64,000 nt of DNA, taken from NCBI RefSeq assembly GCF_049275935.1, contig NZ_CP184830.1, positions 6,324,001 through 6,388,000 on the forward strand, read 5' to 3'. The notes beneath the pieces are model-generated. The model saw nothing but the letters and a program-made list of their open reading frames with translations. It was not told the origin of the DNA and made no database searches. This document shows, piece after piece, positions 44,546 to 52,185 of the stretch (position 1 is the stretch's first letter; every line of letters starts with the position of its first letter). Both the position numbers and the translations under genes were made by a program. The stretch is from Endozoicomonas_A sp049275935. Lineage in GTDB: Bacteria > Pseudomonadota > Gammaproteobacteria > Pseudomonadales > Endozoicomonadaceae.

Positions 44546-44730
44546 TCAGGGCTTTTTGGCGCACCTTTCCTTGACAAACTCCCTGAAGGTTCGGTCGGCC
44601 AGAGAGGTCACTTTTTTTCGCCAGACCATGACAACTTCCAGTTTTACCGACTTAGTGAAAGTTACAAAGATTTGGTATTTACTTTGCGTGATGGGCTCAG
44701 ACATTGGGGTTATAGCACGATCGTCTTCAT
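44546..44730 (-). pseudogene. C-terminal remnant of a LysR-type regulator
   Basis: Minus-strand reading ending in TGA (44546-44548) gives about 60 residues without a start, including LEVVMVWRKKVTSLADRTF and REFVKERCAK, the end of a LysR effector-binding domain (compare the usual LVWRKD..LSPAARAF..F). An in-frame stop lies upstream and no helix-turn-helix follows. A decayed fragment. Confidence 0.5.
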
Positions 44731-44904
44731 TCTTACACTGGTTTCAAATTCAACGCTCAATTCAAACCTGAGCCAGAGGGGCGTCGGGTGATGAAGGCGA
44801 AGCACCTGAACGAACTGGAAGCATACGTTAGATGCGCTAACAAGATTGTTATGAACTTTATGATGAATGAGCACTCTAGAAAGAAAACATGAAAGGAATA
44901 TACT

Positions 44905-45531
44905 GTGAATTCAGCCCCTATCCAGCCCTTTGGGTCAACAAACTTTCAAGCCTGTGCTGCAACCAGTCAAGTTACGACGTCTGAAGATTATCATTCATCT
45001 CAGGTGTTTATACCCAGAGGTAATGAATACTTTGATTTGCAAAGATTAATCACCACCAGAAAAGTGGCAAAAGTAAAAAACGGACACATACTTAGTTCTT
45101 CTATCACTAAAAATAACGCAATCCCATTGTGGCTGAGAATACCATCAGATAAACCTGATAATGCTTTTTGGACCTCCACTCTAAAAAAAGACGCCACAAG
45201 CAGCAAATGTACAACTGCCTGGATAGAGTGGTGTAGAGAAAATAGTTTGAGATTCTGGTTAGGAAACGATGCTGCTCAGTTTAAAGTTTCAGAAACGGCA
45301 AAAATATTAAAGATTGATTCCTTTGAAAAATATGAAAATTTAGTGAAAAACTTCCCCCATGCAGAAAATGATGATTATATCGACTGGGAACGAGTAGCTA
45401 CCGAGTTTGATGCTGTGCATTGCACAGAAGATTTTTGTATTCCGGGATGGAATTGTGAATCAACAGCTTGGTTAAATACAGATAAATTAACATTCCAGAA
45501 ATCTATAAGCTCAGAAGAAATTGACTTGTAG
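44905..45531 (+). CDS. Hypothetical AT-rich accessory protein
   Basis: 208 residues, GTG start with AAAGGAA about 8 bases upstream. No membrane helix and no signal peptide. Tryptophan- and cysteine-rich patches are spaced through it: IPLWLRIP, NAFWTSTL, TTAWIEWCREN, DYIDWERVA and, near the end, GWNCESTAW. The pattern FWTST...W..WC...IDW..V...FDA...GW.C.S..W recalls uncharacterised phage/effector-like proteins that may be ADP-ribosyltransferase-like, but I cannot prove it. Much more AT-rich than its neighbours, flanked by a LysR remnant: probably acquired DNA. Confidence 0.55.
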   Translation: MNSAPIQPFGSTNFQACAATSQVTTSEDYHSSQVFIPRGNEYFDLQRLITTRKVAKVKNGHILSSSITKNNAIPLWLRIPSDKPDNAFWTSTLKKDATSSKCTTAWIEWCRENSLRFWLGNDAAQFKVSETAKILKIDSFEKYENLVKNFPHAENDDYIDWERVATEFDAVHCTEDFCIPGWNCESTAWLNTDKLTFQKSISSEEIDL

Positions 45532-45833
45532 AATGAACGATTTAGCACCTGACAGAAGCAATAACATGATCAATCTTGCCACACCTGCTTATCGAAGATT
45601 GTTGCCTGGGCACTGCCGGGCGTCGCCCTGGCCGGGCAACCCGTGCCAAAGTCAGGGGCTAGCGCACTGTATCTTGTTGCTTATTATCCGGGAAGCAGTC
45701 TGGAAGGATTCCTACTGATCGCCTGCTGGCAGAAGGCAGCCTGGCAGATAGCCTCGCCTTGCAAAAATACAGATTACCTCGTCCGCTATCCCGTCCTGAA
45801 TCAATTGATTGCAGGACGGGACAAACAGTCAGA
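45532..45833. other. Intergenic region with GC-rich repeats and a hairpin
   Basis: Abruptly GC-rich after the AT-rich gene; contains GCCGGGC repeated within 45616-45640 and a 9-bp perfect stem (CCCGTCCTG 45791-45799, CAGGACGGG 45813-45821) next to the aminopeptidase stop. The stem probably ends the aminopeptidase transcript, although a T-run is seen only further on. Confidence 0.4.
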
Positions 45834-47198
45834 TTAATGGCCGTAGCGATCCAGCAGTACTTCAAACATGGCACGAACCCCGAAAGCTTCTCCACCTACA
45901 GGACGACCTGGCTGATTACGAATATTCCAGGCCATGATATCAAAGTGAACCCAGGGAATGTCCTTGCCGACAAAATCCTGCAGGTAGAGTGCCGCAGTAA
46001 TAGAACCCCCATAAGGCTCCCTGGCACAGTTGGTCATGTCAGCGATTTCGCTTTTAAGCATGTATTTGTAGCCCTTGTGCAACGGCAGGCGCCAGACCGG
46101 GTCCTCCGTTTTATCACCTGCCTGCATCAGTTCACACGCCAAAGCCGTATCGTCGGTATAAAAGCCACCCACTTCAGTACCCAGGGCTATACGGCAGGCG
46201 CCAGTCAGCGTGGCGAAATCGACAATCATTTCAGGATTTTCGGCACTGGCCTCGGTCAGAGCCTCACACAAAACCAGACGACCTTCTGCATCGGTGTTGT
46301 GAATTTCTACTGTCAGACCCTGGCGGGTTTTCACAACATCGCCGGGACGCAGGGCATTGCCGGCAACCGCATTTTCTACGGCTGGAATCAGCATTCTCAG
46401 ACGAACAGGCAGATTGAAGTCCATAATCAAACGCGCCAGTCCAATGACGTGAGCGGCACCGCCCATATCTTTTTTCATCAAGCGCATACCCGCTGAGCCT
46501 TTCATGTCCAGACCACCACTGTCGAAGCAGACGCCCTTACCCACCAGAGTAATCAATGGATGCTTCTCGTCACCCCAGGTCATATCGATAAGTCGTGGCG
46601 CATGGCTACTGGCACGGCCTACCGCATGAATGGTGGGGTAATTTTGGGCCAACAGCTCATCACCTACAATCTGACTGACTTTGCCACCGAACTCTTCAGC
46701 CAGCTTTGCCACTGCCTCGCCCAAATGCTCAGGCATCATATCACCTGCCGGGGTGTTTACCAGATCACGAACGCTAGCCACCGCTTTAACATACTTTTCA
46801 GCTTCTTCAACCTGAGCCTGGCTCGGCAGAATCAACCTTGGACACTCTTTCTGATCAGTTTTTTTGTAGCGGTTAAACTGATAGGCACCCAGTCCCCAGC
46901 TGAATGCAGCCAGTTTGAGCAGGTTTTCATCCCCCTGAAGTTTGTAGTCTCCGGCTGGCAGCTGATTGACCAGATCACCGCAGATAAAGTGACTGGAGAG
47001 ATCTTCAACCCCCACAATGACCTGCCCCATGACACCTTCTTCACCGGGGATCAGACTGATGCCTTTTCCTTTGTAGTCTGTGCAGGTCAGCCAGTTCTGA
47101 AGAGGCTCTGACTGCTCATCAAACCAACGATCATAATCTGAAGTTTCAATCAGAGTCAGAGGAATACCGTGGTCACCAGCCAGCAAATAGGAAAGCAT
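45834..47198 (-). CDS. M17 leucyl aminopeptidase family protein
   Basis: Dinuclear-zinc aminopeptidase removing N-terminal residues from peptides in the cytoplasm. The C-terminal catalytic domain has LVGKGVCFDSGGLDMKG (metal-binding Lys and Asp), KKDMGGAAH and the M17 signature NTDAEGRLVL (Asp, Glu ligands; bicarbonate-binding Arg). The N-terminal domain is shorter than in PepA, so the protein (454 aa) lies nearer to the PepB-like class. Downstream of lolD on the same strand, about 195 bases apart, probably a separate transcript. Confidence 0.88.
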   Translation of the reverse strand: MLSYLLAGDHGIPLTLIETSDYDRWFDEQSEPLQNWLTCTDYKGKGISLIPGEEGVMGQVIVGVEDLSSHFICGDLVNQLPAGDYKLQGDENLLKLAAFSWGLGAYQFNRYKKTDQKECPRLILPSQAQVEEAEKYVKAVASVRDLVNTPAGDMMPEHLGEAVAKLAEEFGGKVSQIVGDELLAQNYPTIHAVGRASSHAPRLIDMTWGDEKHPLITLVGKGVCFDSGGLDMKGSAGMRLMKKDMGGAAHVIGLARLIMDFNLPVRLRMLIPAVENAVAGNALRPGDVVKTRQGLTVEIHNTDAEGRLVLCEALTEASAENPEMIVDFATLTGACRIALGTEVGGFYTDDTALACELMQAGDKTEDPVWRLPLHKGYKYMLKSEIADMTNCAREPYGGSITAALYLQDFVGKDIPWVHFDIMAWNIRNQPGRPVGGEAFGVRAMFEVLLDRYGH

Positions 47199-47298
47199 AG
47201 GTCTCTACCATTTGGGAATAAAAGGAATTAAAAGACAACAATATCGAAAGAAGGTACTCAGTATCGAGGCAGCCTGCACACCCTGTGCGGTAGCAGAT

Positions 47299-47336
47299 GC
47301 ATGGGGCAAACCGCAATATTGCCGTTTGCCCCATGC
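47299..47336. repeat. 38-bp near-perfect palindrome between lolD and the aminopeptidase gene
   Basis: GCATGGGGCAAAC at 47299 is mirrored to 47336 with a single C/C mismatch on each arm around CGCAATATTGC. It could end lolD transcription as a hairpin or bind a dimeric regulator of the aminopeptidase. No T-run follows on either strand. Confidence 0.65.
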
Positions 47337-47393
47337 TATCAGAGCCACATTAACCATGCCAGTGGGCATAGCGTTTTTGGAGCTGCGGCAGGC

Positions 47394-48089
47394 TTAAGAA
47401 TCCATAATCAACCTGCCAGACTCCAGTCGAAAAACTCGATCCATCTGCCTGGCAAGATTCATGTCATGGGTTACCACAATAAAACTGGTCTTGAACTCTC
47501 TGCTGAGAGTCGCCATTAAACCGTGCACTTTTTCAGCAGTGTTAGGATCAAGGTTACCCGTTGGTTCATCCATAAACACCAGATCAGGTTCGCCGACCAG
47601 GGCTCTGGCAATGGCTACACGCTGACGCTCGCCACCGGATAATTCTGCGGGCTTATGTTTGGCCCTTGCCAGCAACCCCACTGCCTCCAAAAGCCGTTCT
47701 GCTCTCTCCTTAATCTGCCTGATGGGCATTTTCTTTCTTAGCAGCAAAGGCATAGAGACATTTTCCAGGGCGGTGAACTCGGGTAACAGATGATGAAACT
47801 GGTACACAAAACCGAGGTGGCGATTTCTCAGCTCATTCTGCCGGGCCTCTTTCATCGTCGACAGGTCATGGCCGCAGACTTTGATTTCACCGGAAGAAGG
47901 ACAATCCAGTCCGGCCAGCAGTTGCAGTAATGTCGTCTTCCCTGAACCGGAACTGCCCACCACCGCTAACCTTTCAGAGGGAGCGACTACCAGATTCAGG
48001 TCTTTCAATACTTCCAGCTTTTCAGGGCCTTCATCAAAACTTTTGGCAAGTGCCCTGCACTCCAATATTACTTTTACGGACTCAGTCAT
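47394..48089 (-). CDS. lolD: Lipoprotein-releasing ABC transporter ATP-binding protein LolD
   Basis: ABC ATPase powering release of outer-membrane lipoproteins from the inner membrane to LolA. Walker A GSSGSGKTTLL, the LolD/MacB-type YQFHHLLPEFTALENV, signature ELSGGERQRVAIARAL, Walker B LVFMDEPTGNLD and the switch His in VVTHD are intact. 231 aa. ATG lies inside the end of the permease gene (8-base overlap), showing translational coupling. No second permease gene follows. Confidence 0.92.
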   Translation of the reverse strand: MTESVKVILECRALAKSFDEGPEKLEVLKDLNLVVAPSERLAVVGSSGSGKTTLLQLLAGLDCPSSGEIKVCGHDLSTMKEARQNELRNRHLGFVYQFHHLLPEFTALENVSMPLLLRKKMPIRQIKERAERLLEAVGLLARAKHKPAELSGGERQRVAIARALVGEPDLVFMDEPTGNLDPNTAEKVHGLMATLSREFKTSFIVVTHDMNLARQMDRVFRLESGRLIMDS

Positions 48090-49326
48090 AACGAAGTGCC
48101 TCTGCTGGCCGGGTTTTAGACGCTCTCCAGGCAGGATACAGAGTAGCCAGGAAACTCATGGACAGACCTGCAATACTGATGACAGCAACATCGCGCCACT
48201 GCAATTCAGAAGGCAGATAACTGATAAAATAAACGTCCGGACTGAGGAACTGGATACCCAGTGAGGACTCAAGAGCTGAAATAATTTCAGAAACGTTCAA
48301 GGCAGCAATAATACCGAGTACAACCCCCAGTAATGTGCCCACAACACCAATGAGAGAGCCCTGTACCATAAAGATACCCATGATAGTTTTCGGACTGGCG
48401 CCCAGTGTTCTCAGAATAGCGATATCTGATTGCTTGTCAGTCACCACCATCACCAGAGTAGAGACGATATTGAATGCCGCTACCGCAACAATCAACGTCA
48501 ACAGCAGGCCCACCATGGTTTTTTCCATCTGGATCGCCTGAAACAGTTGCCCCTGGGTTCGAGTCCAGTCCTGCACGTAGTAACGACCGGGCAGCTGAAT
48601 AGCTACATCCCAGGCCAGTTTGGGTGCAGCAAACAGATTTTCCATTTTCAGCCGAATGCCTTCAACACCTTCAGGGACTCTCATGAATCGTGCAGCATCC
48701 TGAATGTTGATATAAGCCAGACTGCCGTCCACTTCAGCACCTACCGAAAAGATACCGACCACAGTGAAACGCTTGAGTCTGGGGAAAACACCGGCAAGGT
48801 TCACATTCGCCTCGGGTAGAACCATGGTCACCTTGTCACCGGTTGTGACCCCCAGAGACTGGGCCATGATTTCACCCAGCACTATGCCAAACCTTCCGGG
48901 TTTCAGGTTGTCGAGAGATCCCTGCTCCATATGCTGATTAACAATTGAAACCTGCTCTTCGTAGGCCGGATCAATCCCGTAAACCATGGCCCCACGAACC
49001 TGGCTGCCACTGGTCAGCATCCCCTGACCATCCACAAAAGGAGCTGCAGCAACAATCCCATCCTGTCCGGAGACCTGTTCCAGAATATTCTGCCAGTCTT
49101 GCATACCGCCCGATGCTGACGTAATGGTGGCATGGGGAACCATACCCAGAATGCGCTGTTTCAGTTCCCGGTCAAAACCGTTCATGACTGACATGACAAT
49201 AATCAGTACACAGACCCCCAGGGTCAGCCCAACCATCGACATGAGTGAAATAAAGGAAATGAAGTGATTCCTTCGTTTGGCCCGGGTATATCTGAGGCCG
49301 ACAAAAAACGGTAATGGTCTGAACAT
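48082..49326 (-). CDS. Lipoprotein-releasing ABC transporter permease (LolC/LolE or LolF type)
   Basis: Inner-membrane permease: N-terminal FVGLRYTRAKRRNHFISFISLMSMVGLTLGV with the first helix, a large periplasmic domain (about 45-265), then three C-terminal helices of the FtsX fold (AFNIVSTLVMVVTDKQSDIAILRTLGAS is diagnostic). 414 aa. In E. coli lolC, lolD and lolE are consecutive; here only one permease precedes lolD and an aminopeptidase follows, so this may be a single LolF-type permease working as a homodimer, or the partner lies elsewhere. Confidence 0.9.
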   Translation of the reverse strand: MFRPLPFFVGLRYTRAKRRNHFISFISLMSMVGLTLGVCVLIIVMSVMNGFDRELKQRILGMVPHATITSASGGMQDWQNILEQVSGQDGIVAAAPFVDGQGMLTSGSQVRGAMVYGIDPAYEEQVSIVNQHMEQGSLDNLKPGRFGIVLGEIMAQSLGVTTGDKVTMVLPEANVNLAGVFPRLKRFTVVGIFSVGAEVDGSLAYINIQDAARFMRVPEGVEGIRLKMENLFAAPKLAWDVAIQLPGRYYVQDWTRTQGQLFQAIQMEKTMVGLLLTLIVAVAAFNIVSTLVMVVTDKQSDIAILRTLGASPKTIMGIFMVQGSLIGVVGTLLGVVLGIIAALNVSEIISALESSLGIQFLSPDVYFISYLPSELQWRDVAVISIAGLSMSFLATLYPAWRASKTRPAEALRYD

Positions 49327-49497
49327 TTAAAATTTATGAGGCGTCAATAGTTGCGAAGTTCGCTATTATAACCCCAACGGCCCGGTACAATAAGGCTGTT
49401 TGCATTTCCTTGCAAAAGCGACAGTCTCCCACAACGATAACCGGGGCTGCAGAGCTGTTGCAGCCAACCCATGAGAATAAGAAAGTAGCGAGAAAGT

Positions 49498-49878
49498 ATG
49501 CCTGTCATGAAACATCTGTTATCAATACCGTCATTAGCCCTATCCATGACCTTATTGGGTCTTGTCAGTTTCAACCAGAATGCTTTTGCAGCAGAAACCG
49601 GTGACACCATTGCGGTGCCCGTTGGCAGTCAGTCGGCTGAACTTCGCAGTACAGTTCTGTTGCCGGAAAGAGGTCAAAGCATGGAGTCCGTCAAGGATCG
49701 TCTGGGAGCACCTGAAATATCTGAAACGGTTGGAAAACCCGCAATTACCAAGTGGAAGTACCAGGACATGACCATATATTTTGAAGATAAAACCGTTCTG
49801 CGAGCAGTTGTTCACCCCAACTTCCAAAAAGCCGAGCCAACCGCTGTTGCCACTGATTCGGCTGTCAGACAGCCCTGA
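49498..49878 (+). CDS. Exported SmpA/BamE-like small protein
   Basis: 126 residues with a signal peptide (hydrophobic 10-28, cleavage near AFA-AET). The mature part LPERGQSMESVKDRLGAPEISETVGKPAITKWKYQDMTIYFEDKTVLRAVV follows the two-layer SmpA/OmlA/BamE-like pattern (a helix with MxxVxxxLGxP, then WxYxxxxxYFE). Similar periplasmic proteins of unknown function occur in pseudomonads. ATG 49498 is used; ATG 49507 is possible. It is divergent from lolC/F and followed by a clear terminator. Confidence 0.75.
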   Translation: MPVMKHLLSIPSLALSMTLLGLVSFNQNAFAAETGDTIAVPVGSQSAELRSTVLLPERGQSMESVKDRLGAPEISETVGKPAITKWKYQDMTIYFEDKTVLRAVVHPNFQKAEPTAVATDSAVRQP

Positions 49879-49894
49879 GCAGAGCAAACCACCA

Positions 49895-49928
49895 AAAAAG
49901 GCGACCGTGTTTAAACAGTCGTCTTTTT
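49895..49928 (+). terminator. Rho-independent terminator
   Basis: AAAAAGGCGAC (49895-49905) pairs with GTCGTCTTTTT (49918-49928) with one G-T pair; the loop CGTGTTTAAACA is itself partly palindromic. It ends the SmpA-like gene. Confidence 0.85.
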
Positions 49929-50003
49929 ATAACACCAAAAGGTCTTCATAATCAGGCTATTGCCAATTTCGTCTGGCTTTTATCTTGTGGGTTTATCAAT
50001 CTT
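49929..50003 (-). pseudogene. Degenerate second copy of the POT transporter 3' end
   Basis: The 75 bases starting ATAACACCAAAAGG and containing TTGCCAATTTCGTCTGGCTT line up with 50214-50290 (ATAACACTAAAATG, TTGCCAATTTCTCCTGACTT). They have diverged by substitutions only over most of the length. The rest, up to 50213, is AT-rich and shows nothing. Confidence 0.55.
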
Positions 50004-50227
50004 TCCAGATGGATAGCAATAATCATGCACTATCGTTTTACACAATTTTTTGACTATCTTCAGCAGTTATCGAAGACTTATCACCAGTCTTATCATGGCA
50101 CTGTAGAACAAAGCTTCTTTTTTATTCTCCTTTTCATTGAAAAATAGGTTTGTCTAAAACCTTGGTAATGATTAACAATATCTTCCGCACTCCACCTAAA
50201 CAGCCCCCTTTTCATAACACTAAAATG

Positions 50228-50713
50228 TCAGAACAATCTGGCCGTTGCCAATTTCTCCTGACTTTTTTCTACCGGATTCATCAACCTGTTCAGTTTAGGT
50301 GTCGTCAGAAACATGATCAGGGCAACCACTGCTGAAATCACACCCATAACTTCGAAGAAATGGCTGTAAATTGGCAGAGTAACCAGTGCGGTCGCCGACT
50401 GAACGGAATCAACAGCGGTCAAGCTCGCCACATAACCAGCCACTGCAGAGGCTGCTGAAGTCATCAGAAACCAGGACCCCATAATGAAACCATGCATACG
50501 CTCAGGCACCAGCTGAGCCACCATCGCCAGGCCAAGACCACTGATCAGAAGCTCCCCCAGCGCCTGAGCCGGATAAGTACCAACAATCCAGAAGCAACCA
50601 ACCCCTTAGCGCTGGCAAACAGGGAAGCCAGAGGAATCAGAAAAAAGCTCCCTGATGTCAGGGCCATACCCATAGCATACTTGGCTGGCATACTGATGGC
50701 TTTTACCGATGGC
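50228..50713 (-). pseudogene. Truncated, frameshifted POT-family peptide transporter
   Basis: The C-terminal part of a proton-dependent oligopeptide transporter (Dtp type) is readable in two frames: MPAKYAMGMALTSGSFFLIP and LASLFASAKGLV in one, then FWIVGTYPAQALGELLISGL and GLAMVAQLVPERMHGFIMGS in another, with a frameshift around 50585-50600. The E-R-x-x-G-F patch and the last two or three helices are recognisable. Everything upstream (about 350 residues) is missing; at 50714 the sequence changes abruptly into a fragment of the rlmKL 3' end. Confidence 0.75.
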
Positions 50714-50803
50714 TTTTTACATAATCTTCTCGCTTCGACGAACACATCTTTGGCGTTGAAAATCAAAATCAATGGTTTGAAGAACAGAGAACACCACCTT
50801 CAG
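50714..50803 (-). pseudogene. Fragment of a second rlmKL copy (3' end)
   Basis: The bases following ACATAATCTTCTCGCTTCGA match the true rlmKL 3' end at 52191 (TCATAATCTTCCAGCTTCGA) through GGCGTTGAAAATC and AATCAATGGTTTGA. About 75 bases of the original are then deleted, and GAGAACACC... resumes the match. Minus-strand orientation as in the intact gene. Confidence 0.7.
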
Positions 50804-50843
50804 AGAGCCCTCAGTTATAAGTCAACCATAAACTGTTACGCTG

Positions 50844-51353
50844 TCATTCCCGAAAATTGTCGTGCCTGCAACTGCCACCTGAACCGGGCACATCCTGACC
50901 TACAACGACCATTACATCAATGGTATCTCCGTAATAATCGAAGGGACACTTTACCAGGTTGGCAGGATCAGATCTCTTCTCAGCATAGGGTCCACATCCG
51001 TCACAGGTTGGCATATACCATCTAACGACTGCGGTTGCCTTGGGAGGGGTATCCCGGGATACGACGATATCCTGATATCGCGGTTTTTCACTTTTGTAAC
51101 ATTCTGTACGCACGTCACTCTTATAATGTAGGCCAAGTTTGCTGATGTTTAAGTAATGGGGAGGCATTGAGTCAGTCTTCGGATTATATACCCCGTACAT
51201 GCAATGACTGTCTGACCCAGCCCTGAAAGAGTAGGACGCGCTATGATCGGAATCATAATTTCTTATAAAATAAATAAATTGATCCAGTGCGTGAACACTT
51301 CCGAACGCAAGTGCAAGAATCATTGACCCTGCTAGTCTGGAAATCAGCTTCAT
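50844..51353 (-). CDS. Secreted cysteine-containing protein, tandem copy 1
   Basis: 169 residues with a clear Sec signal peptide (MKLISRLAGSMILALAFGSVHA, cleavage before LDQ). The mature domain of about 147 residues has seven cysteines, likely disulfide-bonded, and ends GSGGSCRHDNFRE. Motifs shared with copy 2 include YFIRNYDSDHS, YSFRAGSDS, NISKLGLHYK and SRDTPPKATAVVRW. I recognise no family. AGGAGAG lies just before ATG. Roughly four residues in five agree with copy 2, so the duplication is fairly recent, and both remain open. Confidence 0.75.
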   Translation of the reverse strand: MKLISRLAGSMILALAFGSVHALDQFIYFIRNYDSDHSASYSFRAGSDSHCMYGVYNPKTDSMPPHYLNISKLGLHYKSDVRTECYKSEKPRYQDIVVSRDTPPKATAVVRWYMPTCDGCGPYAEKRSDPANLVKCPFDYYGDTIDVMVVVGQDVPGSGGSCRHDNFRE

Positions 51354-51396
51354 ACTTCTCTCCTACTGATGAGTTGACGAGTGACCTCTTCCAATG

Positions 51397-51912
51397 TCAT
51401 TCACGAAAATTGTCGTGCCTGCAACTGCCACCTGAACCGGCCATATTCTGACCCACAACGAGCATTACATCAGTGCTATGTCCGTAATGGTCAAAGGGAC
51501 ACTTTAATAGGTTGGCAGGATCAGATTTCGTCTTGGCATAGGGTTCACATGTGCTGTCATCACATGCTGGCATATGCCACCTAACGACAGCGGTTGCCTT
51601 GGGCGGGGTGTCCCGGGATATGACGATATCCTGATATCGCGGTTTATCGCCAGTGGAACATTCTGTAAGTATGACATTCTTATAATGGAGGCCAAGTTTG
51701 CTGATGTTTAAGTAATCGGGTGGCATTGAGTCAGTCTTCGGATTATATACCCCGTACATGCAAGAACTGTCTGACCCAGCCCTGAAAGAGTAGGACACGC
51801 TATGATCGGAATCATAATTTCTTATAAAGTAAATATACCTGTCCAGTGCGTGAACACTTCCGAACGCGAGCGCAAGAATCGTTGACCCTGCCAGTCTGGA
51901 AATCAGCTTCAT
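51397..51912 (-). CDS. Secreted cysteine-containing protein, tandem copy 2
   Basis: 171 residues; signal peptide MKLISRLAGSTILALAFGSVHA, mature part starting LDRYIYFIRNYDSDHSVSY. It differs from copy 1 mainly around residues 78-90 and 117-130, where cysteine positions shift (ACDDSTCEPY against TCDGCGPY), as expected of a surface loop under divergence. ATG 51912 with AGGTGAG is preferred; GTG 51921 would add three residues. The 30-base leaders of both copies are also duplicated. Copy 2 is the upstream member; both may share one transcript. Confidence 0.75.
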   Translation of the reverse strand: MKLISRLAGSTILALAFGSVHALDRYIYFIRNYDSDHSVSYSFRAGSDSSCMYGVYNPKTDSMPPDYLNISKLGLHYKNVILTECSTGDKPRYQDIVISRDTPPKATAVVRWHMPACDDSTCEPYAKTKSDPANLLKCPFDHYGHSTDVMLVVGQNMAGSGGSCRHDNFRE

Positions 51913-52018
51913 ACTTCTCACCTACTGATGAGTTAACCAGGCAGTCAGGGTATGAAGCCTCATACCCTGTTGTCGTCTGCATCGTACCGGAAATTATAGC
52001 TCTGATTTACTACCACCT

Positions 52019-52150
52019 GATTAACCTGAAATGATCTTCCTGAATATCAAAAACACCTTTAAGTTTTCTAGAGTTGGAAAAAGCGGGGAGGTCCATAAAA
52101 ATCAGCTCATACTCACTGATATCCTTTACCAACCATCTCAGGCAAACTGT
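52019..52150 (-). pseudogene. Fragment of a second rlmKL copy (internal part)
   Basis: From GATTAACCTGAAATGATCTT to about CTCAGGCAAACT the sequence follows intact rlmKL from about 52372 to 52500 with roughly one substitution in six, including the GGTCCATAAAAATCAG segment that encodes the DPPTFSNS catalytic region. Frame is not maintained. With 50714-50803 it brackets the secreted-protein pair. Confidence 0.75.
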
Positions 52151-52185
52151 GGGATCACGGCGTTTTTGCCAAATATCAGTGCGAT

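Noticed and set aside
45534..45718. Short frames after the AT-rich gene
   Set aside because: No start site or conserved feature; the region is GC-rich repeat and hairpin sequence.
46560..47111. 183-codon plus-strand frame
   Set aside because: Antisense of the M17 aminopeptidase gene.
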